Translations under genes and position numbers: made by a program
Part shown: piece by piece, positions 6,602 to 21,104 of the stretch
How the letters are laid out: each line of letters starts with the position of its first letter
Numbering within the stretch: the stretch's first letter is position 1
The notes under the pieces: generated by a model
What the model saw: the letters and a program-made list of their open reading frames with translations, nothing else
Database searches by the model: none
Told to the model about the DNA's origin: nothing
Source: Peristeroidobacter agariperforans
GTDB taxonomy: Bacteria > Pseudomonadota > Gammaproteobacteria > Steroidobacterales > Steroidobacteraceae
DNA length: 64,000 bases
Assembly (NCBI RefSeq): GCF_004138335.1
Contig: NZ_RYFW01000007.1
Coordinates: 1-64,000 of the forward strand
Direction of reading: 5' to 3'

Positions 6602-7039
6602 GTGGAAACCCAAGACTTACGCAAGGCCGGGCTCAAAGTCACGCTGCCGCGTATAAAGATTCTCGAGATTCTCGGCACGGCCACGCCGCGACACATGAGC
6701 GCGGAAGACATTTATAAGCACTTGCTTGAGTCTCACGAGGATATCGGCCTTGCCACGGTGTACCGGGTCTTGACGCAGTTCGAGGCCGCGGGGCTGGTTA
6801 CGCGTCATCACTTCGAGGGCACCACGGCGGTGTTCGAGCTCAACGAGGGCCAGCACCACGACCACATCGTCTGCTTAGGCTGCGGCCGGGTGGAAGAGTT
6901 CATGGATGCCGGCATCGAAGAGCGGCAGCGGCAGGTTGCGGCTCGCCTGAAGTACGAGCTGAAGGATCATTCCATGATCCTGTACGGCTACTGCAGCCGG
7001 CCGGACTGCCCGGCGCGAAACCAGAAGGGTCGCAACTGA
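6602..7039 (+). CDS. fur: Ferric uptake regulator Fur
   Basis: A 145-residue iron-responsive repressor. The GTG at 6602 was chosen because TGAGGA lies upstream at good spacing and the product begins like other Fur proteins (ETQDLRKAGLKVTLPR); an upstream GTG at 6548 would add 18 atypical residues. The winged-helix DNA-binding domain covers roughly residues 1-80 (recognition helix region DIGLATVYRVLTQFEAAGLV). The metal sites HHFEG, HHDHIVCLGC and the C-terminal CSRPDC pair are all present. It probably controls iron uptake genes, and the FecI/FecR/TonB cluster at 54-59 kb is a natural candidate target. Confidence 0.96.
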   Translation: METQDLRKAGLKVTLPRIKILEILGTATPRHMSAEDIYKHLLESHEDIGLATVYRVLTQFEAAGLVTRHHFEGTTAVFELNEGQHHDHIVCLGCGRVEEFMDAGIEERQRQVAARLKYELKDHSMILYGYCSRPDCPARNQKGRN

Positions 7040-7055
7040 CGCGACCCCAAACGGC

Positions 7056-8822
7056 TCAGCGCCGCGCCGGCTTCTTCTTCGCAGCCGGGGCGGCAGCCTT
7101 GGCCGGAGCCTTCGCGGCGCCAGTCGCCGCTTTGGCCGGACCCTTGGCAGGCGCCGGCCGCAGCATCTCCGCGGCATGTTCCCGCGCCTTATCCGTCACA
7201 TTGATACCGCCCAGCATGCGCGCGATTTCCTCGATGCGCTCATCCGCGGTCAGCGGGTGCAAAGCCGTGCGGGTGGTTTTGCCATCCGTGAGTTTCGTGA
7301 CTCGCACATGTGCGTGAGCCTGGCTGGCGACCTGCGGCAGATGGGTGACGCACAGGGCTTGCGCCCGTTCGCCGAGAGTCCGCAGCTGGCGGCCGACGAT
7401 CTCGGCCACACCGCCACCGACGCCGGCATCGACTTCGTCGAACACCAGGCACGCCAGAGAGTCGGCCATGGCATCGGTCTGCACAGCGGCAACCTGAATG
7501 GCCAGGCTGATGCGTGACAACTCACCGCCCGACGCCACTTTGGCGAGCGCGCGGGGTGGCTGACCTGGATTGGCGCTGACCAGAAACTCGATGTCATCGG
7601 CGCCATTCACGCCGGCCGATTCGGCGGAGCGCACATCGATCTGGAACTTGCCGCCCGGCATGCCGAGGGTTTGCATCAATGCGCTGATGCTCGTGCTCAA
7701 CGCTTTCGCGGCGGCTTTGCGCGCAGCCGTGAGTTTGTCGCACGCCGCACCGAATTTTTTCTGCGCCTCTTCCAGTCGCTTCTCGATCTGCGCCATCGAC
7801 GCTTCCAGCGAATCGAGCCGCTGGAACTCCTGCTGCAGATCCGCTTGCAAGCCGAGCAGGGCGCTGACTTCGACGCGATGTTTGCGCGCGATCGATTCCA
7901 TGGTCGCGAGCCGCTCTTCGACCCACTCCTGCCGCTGCGGATCGGCATCGAGATCGGACTCGTAACGCTCCACCGCTTCGACGCCTTCGCGAAGTGCGAT
8001 CAGGCTCTCCTCGATCAGCTGCCCCATCGGTGCGAACGTCGGATCCAACTCGCCGACGTGACGCGCGGTGCTCAGTGCTCGCGAGATGGCTTGCTCAGCG
8101 CTCACATCTTCAGCTTCACGCAGCAGTTGGATGATTTCGCGCGCGCCGGATGCGAGTCGCCCGCGCTGTGACAGACGCGTCCGTTCGGCGGCGAGCTCTT
8201 CAGCTTCACCTTCCTTGAGGTCGAGCGCTTGCAGCTCGCTCAAGTGATAGCGCAGCAGCTCTAGACGAGCCTCGCGATCCTGCACCGATGCGGCCGCACG
8301 ATCGCGTTCCTCTTTGACCTGCGACAACGTGCGCCATGCCTCGCTCACAGCGCTCACCAGCTCGCGATGCTCGCCGCTCTGGTCGAGCAGTTCGCGCTGC
8401 GCGGAGCGACGAACCAGGGATTGATATTCCATCTGTCCGTGCACATCGACGAGCGTCTCGCCGAGCTGACGCAGCGATTGCACGGACATCGTTTGTCCGT
8501 TGACGTACGCGCGCGAGCGACCGTCCGCGGAGATCACTCGACGCAGCAGGCATTCGCCTTCGTGCTCGATGGATTGTTCGTTGAGCCAGGCGTGGGCCGC
8601 GGCATTCTTTTCGATGGCGAACGTCGCTGACACTTCGGCCCGTTCGGCGCCGTGACGAACGACTTCGGCGCCCGCGCGTCCGCCGGCCGCGAGCAGCAGC
8701 GCATCGACAAGGATCGACTTGCCCGCGCCGGTCTCGCCGGTGAGCACCGTCAAGCCGGGGCCAAGCTCCAGCTCGACCGCGTCGATGATGGCAAAGTCGC
8801 GGATCTGAATATGAGTGAGCAT
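7056..8822 (-). CDS. recN: DNA repair ATPase RecN
   Basis: A 588-residue SMC-like protein involved in double-strand break repair. Walker A is GETGAGKS at residues 29-36, followed by a long coiled-coil middle region, then the C-terminal ATPase half with the SGGELSR signature and the Walker B DEVDAGVGG stretch. It is about 35 residues longer than E. coli RecN because of an Ala/Lys/Pro-rich tail (about 33 residues after MLRP), which is low-complexity and strongly basic. It converges with fur, and nadK lies upstream on the same strand with a 17-bp gap, the conserved nadK-recN pair. Confidence 0.95.
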   Translation of the reverse strand: MLTHIQIRDFAIIDAVELELGPGLTVLTGETGAGKSILVDALLLAAGGRAGAEVVRHGAERAEVSATFAIEKNAAAHAWLNEQSIEHEGECLLRRVISADGRSRAYVNGQTMSVQSLRQLGETLVDVHGQMEYQSLVRRSAQRELLDQSGEHRELVSAVSEAWRTLSQVKEERDRAAASVQDREARLELLRYHLSELQALDLKEGEAEELAAERTRLSQRGRLASGAREIIQLLREAEDVSAEQAISRALSTARHVGELDPTFAPMGQLIEESLIALREGVEAVERYESDLDADPQRQEWVEERLATMESIARKHRVEVSALLGLQADLQQEFQRLDSLEASMAQIEKRLEEAQKKFGAACDKLTAARKAAAKALSTSISALMQTLGMPGGKFQIDVRSAESAGVNGADDIEFLVSANPGQPPRALAKVASGGELSRISLAIQVAAVQTDAMADSLACLVFDEVDAGVGGGVAEIVGRQLRTLGERAQALCVTHLPQVASQAHAHVRVTKLTDGKTTRTALHPLTADERIEEIARMLGGINVTDKAREHAAEMLRPAPAKGPAKAATGAAKAPAKAAAPAAKKKPARR

Positions 8823-8839
8823 CTTCGCGTTGGAGGAAG

Positions 8840-9754
8840 TTATTCCGAGGTTGGGTAGGGAGCGGTACGGTCACCGCGGCCCCAGCGCAGCTTCGAGCGC
8901 AGCGTGCGATAGTAATCGTGATCGGCGGGGTGGAGGAGGGTCACGTTGCTCGCGGCGGGTTGAACGACCAGGCGATCTCCCTGCGACAACGCGCCCAGCG
9001 ATACACCGTCGCAAGTGACCTGTCCGTTGCTATCCGGTCGATCGAGCAGGCGCACTTCAATGATGGCATTGCTCCGGACCACGATCGGTCGATCCGACAA
9101 AGTGTGCGGACAGATCGGCGCGAGCACCAGCGCATCCAGACCCGGATACAGGATCGGACCGCCACACGACAGCGCGTACGCGGTCGAGCCGGTCGCCGTC
9201 GCAATGACTAAACCGTCGCCGCCGTGTGTGTTCACGTAGCGGCCGTCGATGTAGGTCTCGAAATCCAGGATGCGACCGGTCTGCCACTTCTGCAGGACGA
9301 CGTCGTTCAGGCCGTTGCAATGGCGATCGGGCTGACCGGGAGAGCTCAAGGTTGCTTGCAGCATCGCGCGCTGATCGCTCACATAGCGACCGGCGAGAAT
9401 CTCATCGACGCGCGTGGTCAGCTCGCTCGGGCCGATGTCGGCGAGAAATCCGAGCCGGCCGCGATTGATGCCGAGGACCGGCAGAGAGCGCGGCGCGGCG
9501 AGCCGGGCCGCGTGCAACATAGAGCCGTCGCCGCCCACTGCGATCAGCAGGTCGGCCGTCGCGCATAGATCCGATTCAGGTAAGCGCTCGACCGTGACGC
9601 CGCGGTAGTCGACGCTCGTGGCCGCATCCACGAGCACGCGCCGCGCACGGCTGTGCAGATGAGCGGCCAAAACCTGCAAGGATTCGACAACCCGCGAGTC
9701 ACGCGTGTTGCCGATGATGGCGATGGTTTGAAAGGGTTGGGGCGCTGCGGACAT
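8840..9754 (-). CDS. nadK: NAD kinase
   Basis: A 304-residue enzyme that phosphorylates NAD to NADP with ATP or polyphosphate. The catalytic GGDGSML motif is at about residues 74-80, and the second signature THGGDGLVIATATGSTAY follows, with LNDVVL between. The ATG at 9754 gives the usual N-terminus just ahead of FQTIAIIG; a GTG 18 bases upstream at 9772 is also possible, and neither has a strong ribosome site. It is transcribed with recN and diverges from hrcA, sharing a 260-bp upstream region. Confidence 0.95.
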   Translation of the reverse strand: MSAAPQPFQTIAIIGNTRDSRVVESLQVLAAHLHSRARRVLVDAATSVDYRGVTVERLPESDLCATADLLIAVGGDGSMLHAARLAAPRSLPVLGINRGRLGFLADIGPSELTTRVDEILAGRYVSDQRAMLQATLSSPGQPDRHCNGLNDVVLQKWQTGRILDFETYIDGRYVNTHGGDGLVIATATGSTAYALSCGGPILYPGLDALVLAPICPHTLSDRPIVVRSNAIIEVRLLDRPDSNGQVTCDGVSLGALSQGDRLVVQPAASNVTLLHPADHDYYRTLRSKLRWGRGDRTAPYPTSE

Positions 9755-9870
9755 GGATGCGGTTTGTAGCACGGACCCATGTCAGCCAGCCACGCGAATA
9801 CAGTTGTGAACCGGCGACTGGACCCAAGATAGCCCTTATCGAACGCCCGCTCGACTAAGGGGCGGTCTGC

Positions 9871-9899
9871 TTGACAGCGCCTCGCGCGGTGCTTAGCTT
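9871..9899 (+). promoter_or_regulatory. Predicted sigma-70 promoter of hrcA
   Basis: TTGACA at 9871-9876, a 17-bp spacer, then TAGCTT at 9894-9899, about 118 bp before the hrcA start codon. The -35 hexamer is perfect; the -10 is weaker. Confidence 0.5.
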
Positions 9900-10017
9900 C
9901 ACTTGGACAGTCGGCACCGCATTGCAGCTGGTGCAAAATGCCTTCTGTCACATAGGTTTGAGTCCTAGATGCGGCGGGGCAAAGCGCCCCACGAACCAAG
10001 CCGCCCGAACCGTTACG

Positions 10018-11076
10018 ATGCCGACCCTGAACGACGAACCGCTGAATGAACGTTCCCAGCAGTTGCTGAAGCTGCTGGTCGAACATTACATCCGCGACGG
10101 GCAGCCCGTCGGGTCCCGCACTCTGTCCCGTGATCTGGGGCTGAACCTGAGCGCGGCGACCATCCGCAATGTCATGGCGGACCTGGAGGAGTTGGGCTTC
10201 GTCACTTCGCCGCACACCTCGGCGGGCCGCGTTCCCACCGACAAGGGTTATCGCTTTTTCGTCGACACGCTGCTCAAGTACCAGCCGCTCGACGACGACA
10301 AGATCGCCGCGATTCAGTCGCGCTTCGGCGAGCACACTGCCGACCACAAAGCGCTGGTGGCCGCTGCTTCCCAGATGTTATCGAGCGTCACCCGGCTCGC
10401 CGGGGTCGTGACACTGCCGCGACAGAGTCATTCGGCGCTCAGCCAGATCGAATTCGTGCCGCTGTCGGACAACCGCGTGCTGGCCATCATGGTCGTGAAC
10501 GGCCGCGAAGTGCAGAACCGAATAGTGCAGCTGGAGCGTCACTACAGCTCCGAGGAGCTGCGCCGCGCCTCGAACTATTTGAATCAGGAATTCGGCGGCA
10601 AGGAATTGAGCGCGGTGCGCGACCACTTGCTCAATCAGCTCAAGGAAACACGCGAGTCGCTGAACCAGGTGATGCTCGATGCCATTCATCTGGCGCAGCA
10701 CGTCGTCATGCCGTCGCAGGCCTCGGGCCGGATGGAATATGTCATCGCCGGCGAGACCAACCTGATGAGCTTCGCCGAGCTGTCCAACGTCGAGAAGCTG
10801 CGGCGCCTGTTCGAGGCGTTCACCCAGCAGCGCGACATCCTGCACCTGCTCGATCTGAGTCTGAAGGCCGACGGTGTGCAGATCTTCATCGGCCAGGAAT
10901 CCGGCTACACCATCCTGGACGACTGCAGCGTAGTTACGGCTCCGTACACCCTCGACCAGGAAGTCGTCGGCGTGTTGGGGGTCATCGGTCCAACGCGGAT
11001 GGCCTACGAGCGCATCATCCCCATCGTCGATATCACCGCAAAGCTGCTCGGCTCCGCCTTGAATTCCCGCGCCTGA
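10018..11076 (+). CDS. hrcA: Heat-inducible transcription repressor HrcA
   Basis: A 352-residue repressor that binds CIRCE operators and is kept active by GroEL. The N-terminal winged helix (NERSQQLLKLLVEHYIRDGQPVGSRTLSRD, then LSAATIRNVMADLEELGFV) and the TSAGRVPTDKGYRFFVD signature are clear. The ATG at 10018 starts at MPTLNDEPLNER; the longer frame back to 9871 begins inside the promoter. No CIRCE sequence (TTAGCACTC-N9-GAGTGCTAA) was seen near hrcA, grpE, dnaK or dnaJ, so its targets are probably elsewhere, for instance groESL. It is the first gene of the heat-shock cluster. Confidence 0.96.
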   Translation: MPTLNDEPLNERSQQLLKLLVEHYIRDGQPVGSRTLSRDLGLNLSAATIRNVMADLEELGFVTSPHTSAGRVPTDKGYRFFVDTLLKYQPLDDDKIAAIQSRFGEHTADHKALVAAASQMLSSVTRLAGVVTLPRQSHSALSQIEFVPLSDNRVLAIMVVNGREVQNRIVQLERHYSSEELRRASNYLNQEFGGKELSAVRDHLLNQLKETRESLNQVMLDAIHLAQHVVMPSQASGRMEYVIAGETNLMSFAELSNVEKLRRLFEAFTQQRDILHLLDLSLKADGVQIFIGQESGYTILDDCSVVTAPYTLDQEVVGVLGVIGPTRMAYERIIPIVDITAKLLGSALNSRA

Positions 11077-11086
11077 GCCGCCATTC
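11058..11086 (+). promoter_or_regulatory. Candidate sigma-32 promoter for grpE-dnaK
   Basis: CTTGAA (11058-11063), 15 bp, then CGCCATTC (11079-11086) match the heat-shock consensus CTTGAA / CCCCATNT in both boxes and spacing. It overlaps the 3' end of hrcA, about 150 bp before grpE. Confidence 0.42.
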
Positions 11087-11094
11087 CCGTCGCG

Positions 11095-11121
11095 CCTGAC
11101 CTGTCCCCAGGAGAGGTCAGG
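11095..11121 (+). other. Stem-loop between hrcA and grpE
   Basis: CCTGACCT (11095-11102) and AGGTCAGG (11114-11121) form a perfect 8-bp stem with an 11-nt loop. It lacks a U-tract. It would lie near the 5' end of a transcript from the sigma-32-like promoter, or act as the hrcA transcript end. Confidence 0.4.
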
Positions 11122-11234
11122 GCTGAGGTCGGCCGCCTGATCAGGCAGAATGCCGCCCCTTTAAAGAAACCGCGTCCCGCCACCGGCGTCGCCGGCCGGG
11201 CACGAGCCCTTTTTGCGATAGGAGAATCAGATTC

Positions 11235-11759
11235 ATGAGCACGCCCAACGAGCAGGATCGCCCGCCCGGCGCCAATGGCGCCCCCGCTGGGGAAGGTGGC
11301 GCGGCGGATTTGCAGGCGGCCCTGCAGGCAGCCGAAGTGCGAGCGCTGGAAAGCCGCGACATGTACATGCGCGCGCTCGCCGAGATGGAAAATATTCGCA
11401 AGCGTGCGTCCCGGGATGTTGAGCAGGCCCACAAATACGCGGTCGACAAATTTGCCAACGATCTGGTCGCCGTGAAGGACAGCCTGGAGCTGGGCCTGTT
11501 GGCCGCCGGCGACCCGCAGACCCTGCGCGCCGGCACCGAAGCGACCCTGAAACTGCTGGCCAAGGCGTTCGAGAAGAACGGGCTGACCGAGATCGATCCG
11601 CTGGGCGAGCCGTTCAATCCCGAGCAGCACGAAGCCATGGCCATGCAGCCCTCGGCCGAGCATGTCCCCGACAGCGTCACCCAGGTCGTGCAGAAGGGTT
11701 ACCAGCTGAATGGTCGCCTGTTGCGCCCGGCGCGCGTGATCGTCGCAAAAGCCCCCTGA
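11235..11759 (+). CDS. grpE: Nucleotide exchange factor GrpE
   Basis: A 174-residue co-chaperone that releases ADP from DnaK. It has a disordered Gly/Ala-rich N-terminus (about 1-30), a long helix (LQAALQAAEVRALESRDMYMRALAEMENIRKRASRDVEQAHKYA) and the C-terminal beta domain (DPLGEPFNPEQHEAM, then VTQVVQKGYQLNGRLLRPARVIVAK), which is the GrpE signature. ATAGGAG precedes the ATG. It is followed by dnaK after 142 bp, an interval that can hold a separate promoter. Confidence 0.96.
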   Translation: MSTPNEQDRPPGANGAPAGEGGAADLQAALQAAEVRALESRDMYMRALAEMENIRKRASRDVEQAHKYAVDKFANDLVAVKDSLELGLLAAGDPQTLRAGTEATLKLLAKAFEKNGLTEIDPLGEPFNPEQHEAMAMQPSAEHVPDSVTQVVQKGYQLNGRLLRPARVIVAKAP

Positions 11760-11901
11760 AGGCCTTGTAAACGCCGGCACGATCCGCAGATATCGCGGCA
11801 AGACGGCCGGAGCACCGGGCTCAAACTCGCGCACCTGGCCAGATTTACAGACCGAATTTCGAACCAATTACTAACGAAGCATTTGCAGGAGACATTGGGC
11901 C

Positions 11902-13833
<1,932 letters not shown>

Positions 13834-13842
13834 GCACAGTGG

Positions 13843-13873
13843 CGGCCCGGCGGATGTTATGTCCGCCGGGCCG
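13843..13873 (+). terminator. Terminator or attenuator after dnaK
   Basis: A perfect 12-bp stem, CGGCCCGGCGGA (13843-13854) / TCCGCCGGGCCG (13862-13873), with a 7-nt loop, followed by ATCTTTGTATTT. It sits between dnaK and dnaJ and could either end the dnaK message or stabilise its 3' end. Confidence 0.6.
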
Positions 13874-13949
13874 ATCTTTGTATTTAGGTGGCTGACGCCG
13901 GCGCACGCAGGCATCATGCCGCCATCTTTGCGTGGGGTTGTTTCCGCGA

Positions 13950-15077
13950 ATGTCCAAGCGCGACTACTACAAGGTGCTCGATGTAGCCCGCACGGCCACG
14001 GAGGCCGAGATCAAGAAGGCTTATCGCCGTCTGGCGATGAAGTTTCACCCCGACCGCAATCCCAACGACGCGGAAGCCGAAGAGAAATTCAAGGAGTGCA
14101 AGGAAGCTTACGAGGTGCTGACCGACGCGCAGAAGCGCGCCATCTACGATCAGCACGGTCACGACGGGCTGGCCGCTCGCGGCGGCGCGGGCTACAGCGC
14201 CTCCGATGCGTTCAGCGACATCTTCGGCGATGTGTTTGGTGACATTTTCGGCGGCGGCCGTCGCGGCGGGCGCCAGCAGGTCTTTCGTGGCGCCGACCTG
14301 CGCTACGACCTCGAGCTCGATCTGGAGCAGGCCGTGTTCGGCCATTCTGCAGATATCGAATTCACGACCCTCACCGAGTGCGAGCCTTGCTCGGGTTCGG
14401 GCGCGGCGCCCGGCTCGAAGCCGGTCACCTGCGACACCTGTAACGGCGCCGGTCAGGTCCGGATGCAGCAGGGGTTCTTCGCGGTTCAGCAAACCTGTCC
14501 GCGTTGCAAAGGCCGGGGCCAGATCATCAGTCAGCCGTGCGATTCCTGCCTGGGGCAGGGCCGGCTGCGCAAGAAGAAGACGCTCAACATTAAAGTCCCG
14601 CAGGGCGTCGACAACGGCGACCGCATTCGCCTGACGGGCGAAGGCGAGGCCGGGCGCAATGGCGGACCGGCGGGCGATCTCTACGTCGAGATCCGCGTCA
14701 AGGAACATGCGATTTTCGAGCGCGATGGCAGTCATCTGTCGTGCGAAGTGCCGGTGAGTTTCTCGACCGCGACGCTCGGCGGCACGATTGAAGTGCCCAC
14801 GCTCGGCGGCAATGTCGAATTGAAAGTGCCCGGAGAAACTCAGTCCGGCCGTGTGTTCCGCCTGCGCGAGAAAGGCGTCAAGCCGGTGCGCGGCGGAGCG
14901 ACGGGAGATTTGTTCTGTCGCGTCGTGGTCGAGACGCCGGTCAATCTCACCGAAGAGCAGAAAGAACTGCTGCGCGCCTTCGACGCGTCGATGCACGAGA
15001 GCAAGCGCAATCACAGCCCGCGGGAAAGCACCTGGCTGGACGGCGTAAAACGTTTCTTCGACACCATCAGAAGCTGA
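13950..15077 (+). CDS. dnaJ: Co-chaperone DnaJ (Hsp40)
   Basis: A 375-residue class A J-protein that stimulates DnaK ATP hydrolysis and delivers substrates. The J domain has HPD in the segment [10 protein letters not shown], followed by a Gly/Phe-rich linker. The zinc-finger region has four CxxCxGxG-type repeats: [24 protein letters not shown] and CDSCLGQG. The C-terminal substrate domains complete the protein. The ATG at 13950 is the usual MSKRDYY start; the in-frame ATG 18 bases upstream adds atypical residues. dapB follows after 8 bp. Confidence 0.97.
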   Translation: MSKRDYYKVLDVARTATEAEIKKAYRRLAMKFHPDRNPNDAEAEEKFKECKEAYEVLTDAQKRAIYDQHGHDGLAARGGAGYSASDAFSDIFGDVFGDIFGGGRRGGRQQVFRGADLRYDLELDLEQAVFGHSADIEFTTLTECEPCSGSGAAPGSKPVTCDTCNGAGQVRMQQGFFAVQQTCPRCKGRGQIISQPCDSCLGQGRLRKKKTLNIKVPQGVDNGDRIRLTGEGEAGRNGGPAGDLYVEIRVKEHAIFERDGSHLSCEVPVSFSTATLGGTIEVPTLGGNVELKVPGETQSGRVFRLREKGVKPVRGGATGDLFCRVVVETPVNLTEEQKELLRAFDASMHESKRNHSPRESTWLDGVKRFFDTIRS

Positions 15078-15085
15078 TTCGACCG

Positions 15086-15898
15086 ATGGCCGAACACTCA
15101 TTGCAGATCGCCGTGCTCGGCGTCAGCGGCCGGATGGGCCGCGCGCTGCTCGCCGCGATCGATGAAGCGCCGGGCACGAAGCTGAGCGGTGCGACGGCGT
15201 CCGCGAACAGTCGCTGGCTCGGCAGGGACGCGGGCGATGCGACCGGCGGCGCCAAGCGCGACGTAACCGTTGAGGCCGATCCGGCGGCCGCGTTGCGTAG
15301 CGTGCAGGTCGCCATCGATTTCACCTTGCCCGAAGCGACCGCAGCCAATCTTGCCGCTTGTGTCGCGGCCAAGTGCCCGCTCGTCATCGGCACCACCGGC
15401 CACACCGAGGCGGTGCGAGCCCAGATTGCGGCCGCAGCGCAATCCATTCCGATCGTGATGGCGCCGAACATGAGCCTGGGCGTGAACCTGCTGCTCAAGC
15501 TCGTTGAATTGGCAGCGAGCAAGCTCGATGCCGACTACGACATCGAAGTCTTCGAAGCTCATCACCGCAACAAGAAGGACGCGCCTTCGGGAACGGCGCT
15601 GGCACTGGGTGCGGCGGCGGCCGACGGACGAGATGTCAAATTGGCGGACGCGGCTGAATATTCCCGTCACGGCAACACTGGCGCCCGCAAGCGCGGCTCC
15701 ATCGGCTTCTCGGTCTTCCGGGGTGGCGATGTGGTCGGCGACCACACCGTGACCTTTGCGGGCATCGGCGAGCGGATCGAGCTGACACATCGCGCCAGCG
15801 ATCGGCTCGCTTTTGCGCGGGGCGCCGTCAAAGCAGCCCAGTGGCTGGTGGGAAAGTCGCCGGGCCTGTACTCGATGCAGGACGTGCTCGGTCTGTAA
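15086..15898 (+). CDS. dapB: 4-hydroxy-tetrahydrodipicolinate reductase
   Basis: A 270-residue NAD(P)H-dependent enzyme of the lysine and diaminopimelate pathway, supplying both protein synthesis and peptidoglycan. The nucleotide-binding start IAVLGVSGRMGRAL, the central VIGTTGHTE and the family signature EAHHRNKKDAPSGTAL are present, the last holding the catalytic His and Lys. It follows dnaJ by 8 bp, as in pseudomonads. A 220-bp gap separates it from carA; this gap contains only weak stem-loops and a poor promoter candidate (TTTCAT-17-TAGACT). Confidence 0.97.
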   Translation: MAEHSLQIAVLGVSGRMGRALLAAIDEAPGTKLSGATASANSRWLGRDAGDATGGAKRDVTVEADPAAALRSVQVAIDFTLPEATAANLAACVAAKCPLVIGTTGHTEAVRAQIAAAAQSIPIVMAPNMSLGVNLLLKLVELAASKLDADYDIEVFEAHHRNKKDAPSGTALALGAAAADGRDVKLADAAEYSRHGNTGARKRGSIGFSVFRGGDVVGDHTVTFAGIGERIELTHRASDRLAFARGAVKAAQWLVGKSPGLYSMQDVLGL

Positions 15899-16118
15899 TT
15901 CGGACGATGCCCCTTTAAATCGGGCATGCACGCCCAACCCTGACTTCCGCTGAAGCGGGAGAGGGTGACAGACACGCGCATTTCGCTTTCATCACTTGGG
16001 CGACTCGCGTAGACTGCCGTCTTCAGCACGCGGTGAAAACACTTGTGGCGGGATAGGGCCTTAAGAGCCCATCTCGTCTTCCGCATGCGTGTCTGAAACA
16101 GCTGACATCGGGAGCTAC

Positions 16119-17324
16119 ATGAACCACACCGGTAACGTGGCCGCTGTACTGGCACTCGAGGACGGGACCGTTTTCCACGGCCGATCCATCGGAGCCAAAG
16201 GCAACACGACGGGCGAGGTGGTGTTCAACACCGCCATGACGGGCTATCAGGAAATCCTCACGGACCCGTCCTATTGCAGACAGATTGTTACTCTCACCTA
16301 TCCGCACATCGGCAACACCGGCACCAATCCGGAAGACCTGGAAGCGGCATCGGTGTACGCGGCAGGTCTGATCATTCGTGATTTGCCGGCCGTCCATTCC
16401 AACTGGCGCGCCTCTGAATCCCTGGAGAGCTTTCTCCAACGCGGCAAGATCGTCGCCATTGCGGACATCGACACTCGCAAGCTGACGCGCATCTTGAGAG
16501 AGAAGGGCGCGCTCGCCGGCTGCATCATGACTGGCGAGAAGGCCGACGCCACGGCAGCGGTGCACGCCGCGCGCAAATTCCCCGGCTTGAAAGGGATGGA
16601 CCTCGCGAAGGTCGTCTCCACCAAGCGCGTGTATCAATGGAACGAAGGCACCAACTGGGGCGAGAACCAGGGGCCGAAGTCACGTCCGGGACAACGCGTG
16701 CACGTGGTTGCTTATGACTACGGCATCAAGCGCAACATCCTGCGGTGTCTCGCCGATCACGGTGCTCGCGTAACGGTCGTGCCCGCGCAGACGCCGGCAG
16801 ACAAAGTGCTCGCGATGAATCCAGACGGCATCTTCCTGTCCAACGGCCCTGGCGATCCGGAGCCGTGTACGTACGCGATCGAGGCGATCAAGAGATTCCT
16901 GCAGACCGACATTCCGGTGTTCGGCATCTGTCTCGGCCATCAGCTGCTGGGCCTGGCGAGCGATGCGAAGACGGTGAAGATGAAGTTCGGCCATCACGGC
17001 GCGAATCATCCGGTGCAGGACATCGCATCCGGCCGCGTGCTGATCTCCAGCCAGAACCACGGCTTCGCGGTGGATGAGAGCACGCTCGGCGAGAACGTGA
17101 AGGTGACCCACAAGTCGCTGTTCGACGGCTCGCTGCAAGGCATCGAGCGCACCGACTGCCCGGCCTTCAGTTTCCAGGGCCACCCCGAGGCGAGCCCGGG
17201 CCCGCAAGACGTGGGCCAGCTGTTCGCCCGGTTCACCGCCATGATTCACCAGCGGCTTGCCAGCCAGCAGTCCACTCAGTCCCCGGCCGCCGCGAAAGAC
17301 GGCCGCCGTGCCGCCGAAGGTTGA
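16119..17324 (+). CDS. carA: Carbamoyl-phosphate synthase small subunit
   Basis: A 401-residue glutaminase subunit that feeds ammonia to CarB for arginine and pyrimidine synthesis. The N-terminal domain begins [18 protein letters not shown] and carries [16 protein letters not shown]. The class I amidotransferase domain has [13 protein letters not shown] with the nucleophilic Cys, and the HPEASPGP His-Glu pair. The ATG at 16119 has GGGAG close upstream; an in-frame ATG 30 bases earlier is less likely. A stem-loop GGGC-cttaaga-GCCC at 16056-16070 lies in the leader, but no ArgR or PyrR-type element was recognised. carB starts 10 bp after the stop. Confidence 0.97.
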   Translation: MNHTGNVAAVLALEDGTVFHGRSIGAKGNTTGEVVFNTAMTGYQEILTDPSYCRQIVTLTYPHIGNTGTNPEDLEAASVYAAGLIIRDLPAVHSNWRASESLESFLQRGKIVAIADIDTRKLTRILREKGALAGCIMTGEKADATAAVHAARKFPGLKGMDLAKVVSTKRVYQWNEGTNWGENQGPKSRPGQRVHVVAYDYGIKRNILRCLADHGARVTVVPAQTPADKVLAMNPDGIFLSNGPGDPEPCTYAIEAIKRFLQTDIPVFGICLGHQLLGLASDAKTVKMKFGHHGANHPVQDIASGRVLISSQNHGFAVDESTLGENVKVTHKSLFDGSLQGIERTDCPAFSFQGHPEASPGPQDVGQLFARFTAMIHQRLASQQSTQSPAAAKDGRRAAEG

Positions 17325-17334
17325 CCGATCTCAC

Positions 17335-20600
<3,266 letters not shown>

Positions 20601-20604
<4 letters not shown>

Positions 20605-21077
20605 AACGTCTGCCGTTGACTTTGAAAGGCGCCGAGAAGCTGCGCGTCGAGCTGAAGCGTTTGAAGAGCGAAGATCGTCCGCGCGTGATCCAGGCGATTG
20701 CCGAAGCGCGCGCCCATGGCGATTTGAGCGAGAACGCGGAATATCACGCTGCGCGCGAGCAGCAGAGTTTCATCGAAGGCCGCATCAAGGACATCGAGGC
20801 GCATCTGTCGAACTCGGAAATCATCGACGTCGCGTCGTTGCCGGCTACGGATAAAGTGGTGTTCGGCGCGACCCTCGACCTGGAAGACGAGGACACCGGC
20901 AACAAGGTGCTCTACCAGATCGTCGGCGACGCCGAAGCGGATATCAAACACGGCCTGATCTCGGTCTCCTCACCGATCGCCCGTGCGCTCGTCGGCAAGT
21001 CGAAGGGCGACGTCGTGGACGTGGTCGCGCCCAACGGCACGAAGAGCTACGAGATCGTCGGCGTCCGATACCTCTAG
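20601..21077 (+). CDS. greA: Transcription elongation factor GreA
   Basis: A 158-residue protein that stimulates transcript cleavage in backtracked RNA polymerase. The N-terminal coiled coil carries the acidic tip in [16 protein letters not shown], and the C-terminal FKBP-like domain ends with [18 protein letters not shown] and [13 protein letters not shown]. The GTG start lies within the carB stop, as in the carAB-greA clusters of other gammaproteobacteria. Length is normal. Confidence 0.97.
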
Positions 21078-21104
21078 CGCACAACGCAGCAGCAGTTATT
21101 TTTT

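Noticed and set aside
9773-10017. CIRCE operator upstream of hrcA
   Set aside because: No TTAGCACTC/GAGTGCTAA pair is present; only the short TGCTTAGC stretch near 9891 resembles part of it, without an inverted partner.
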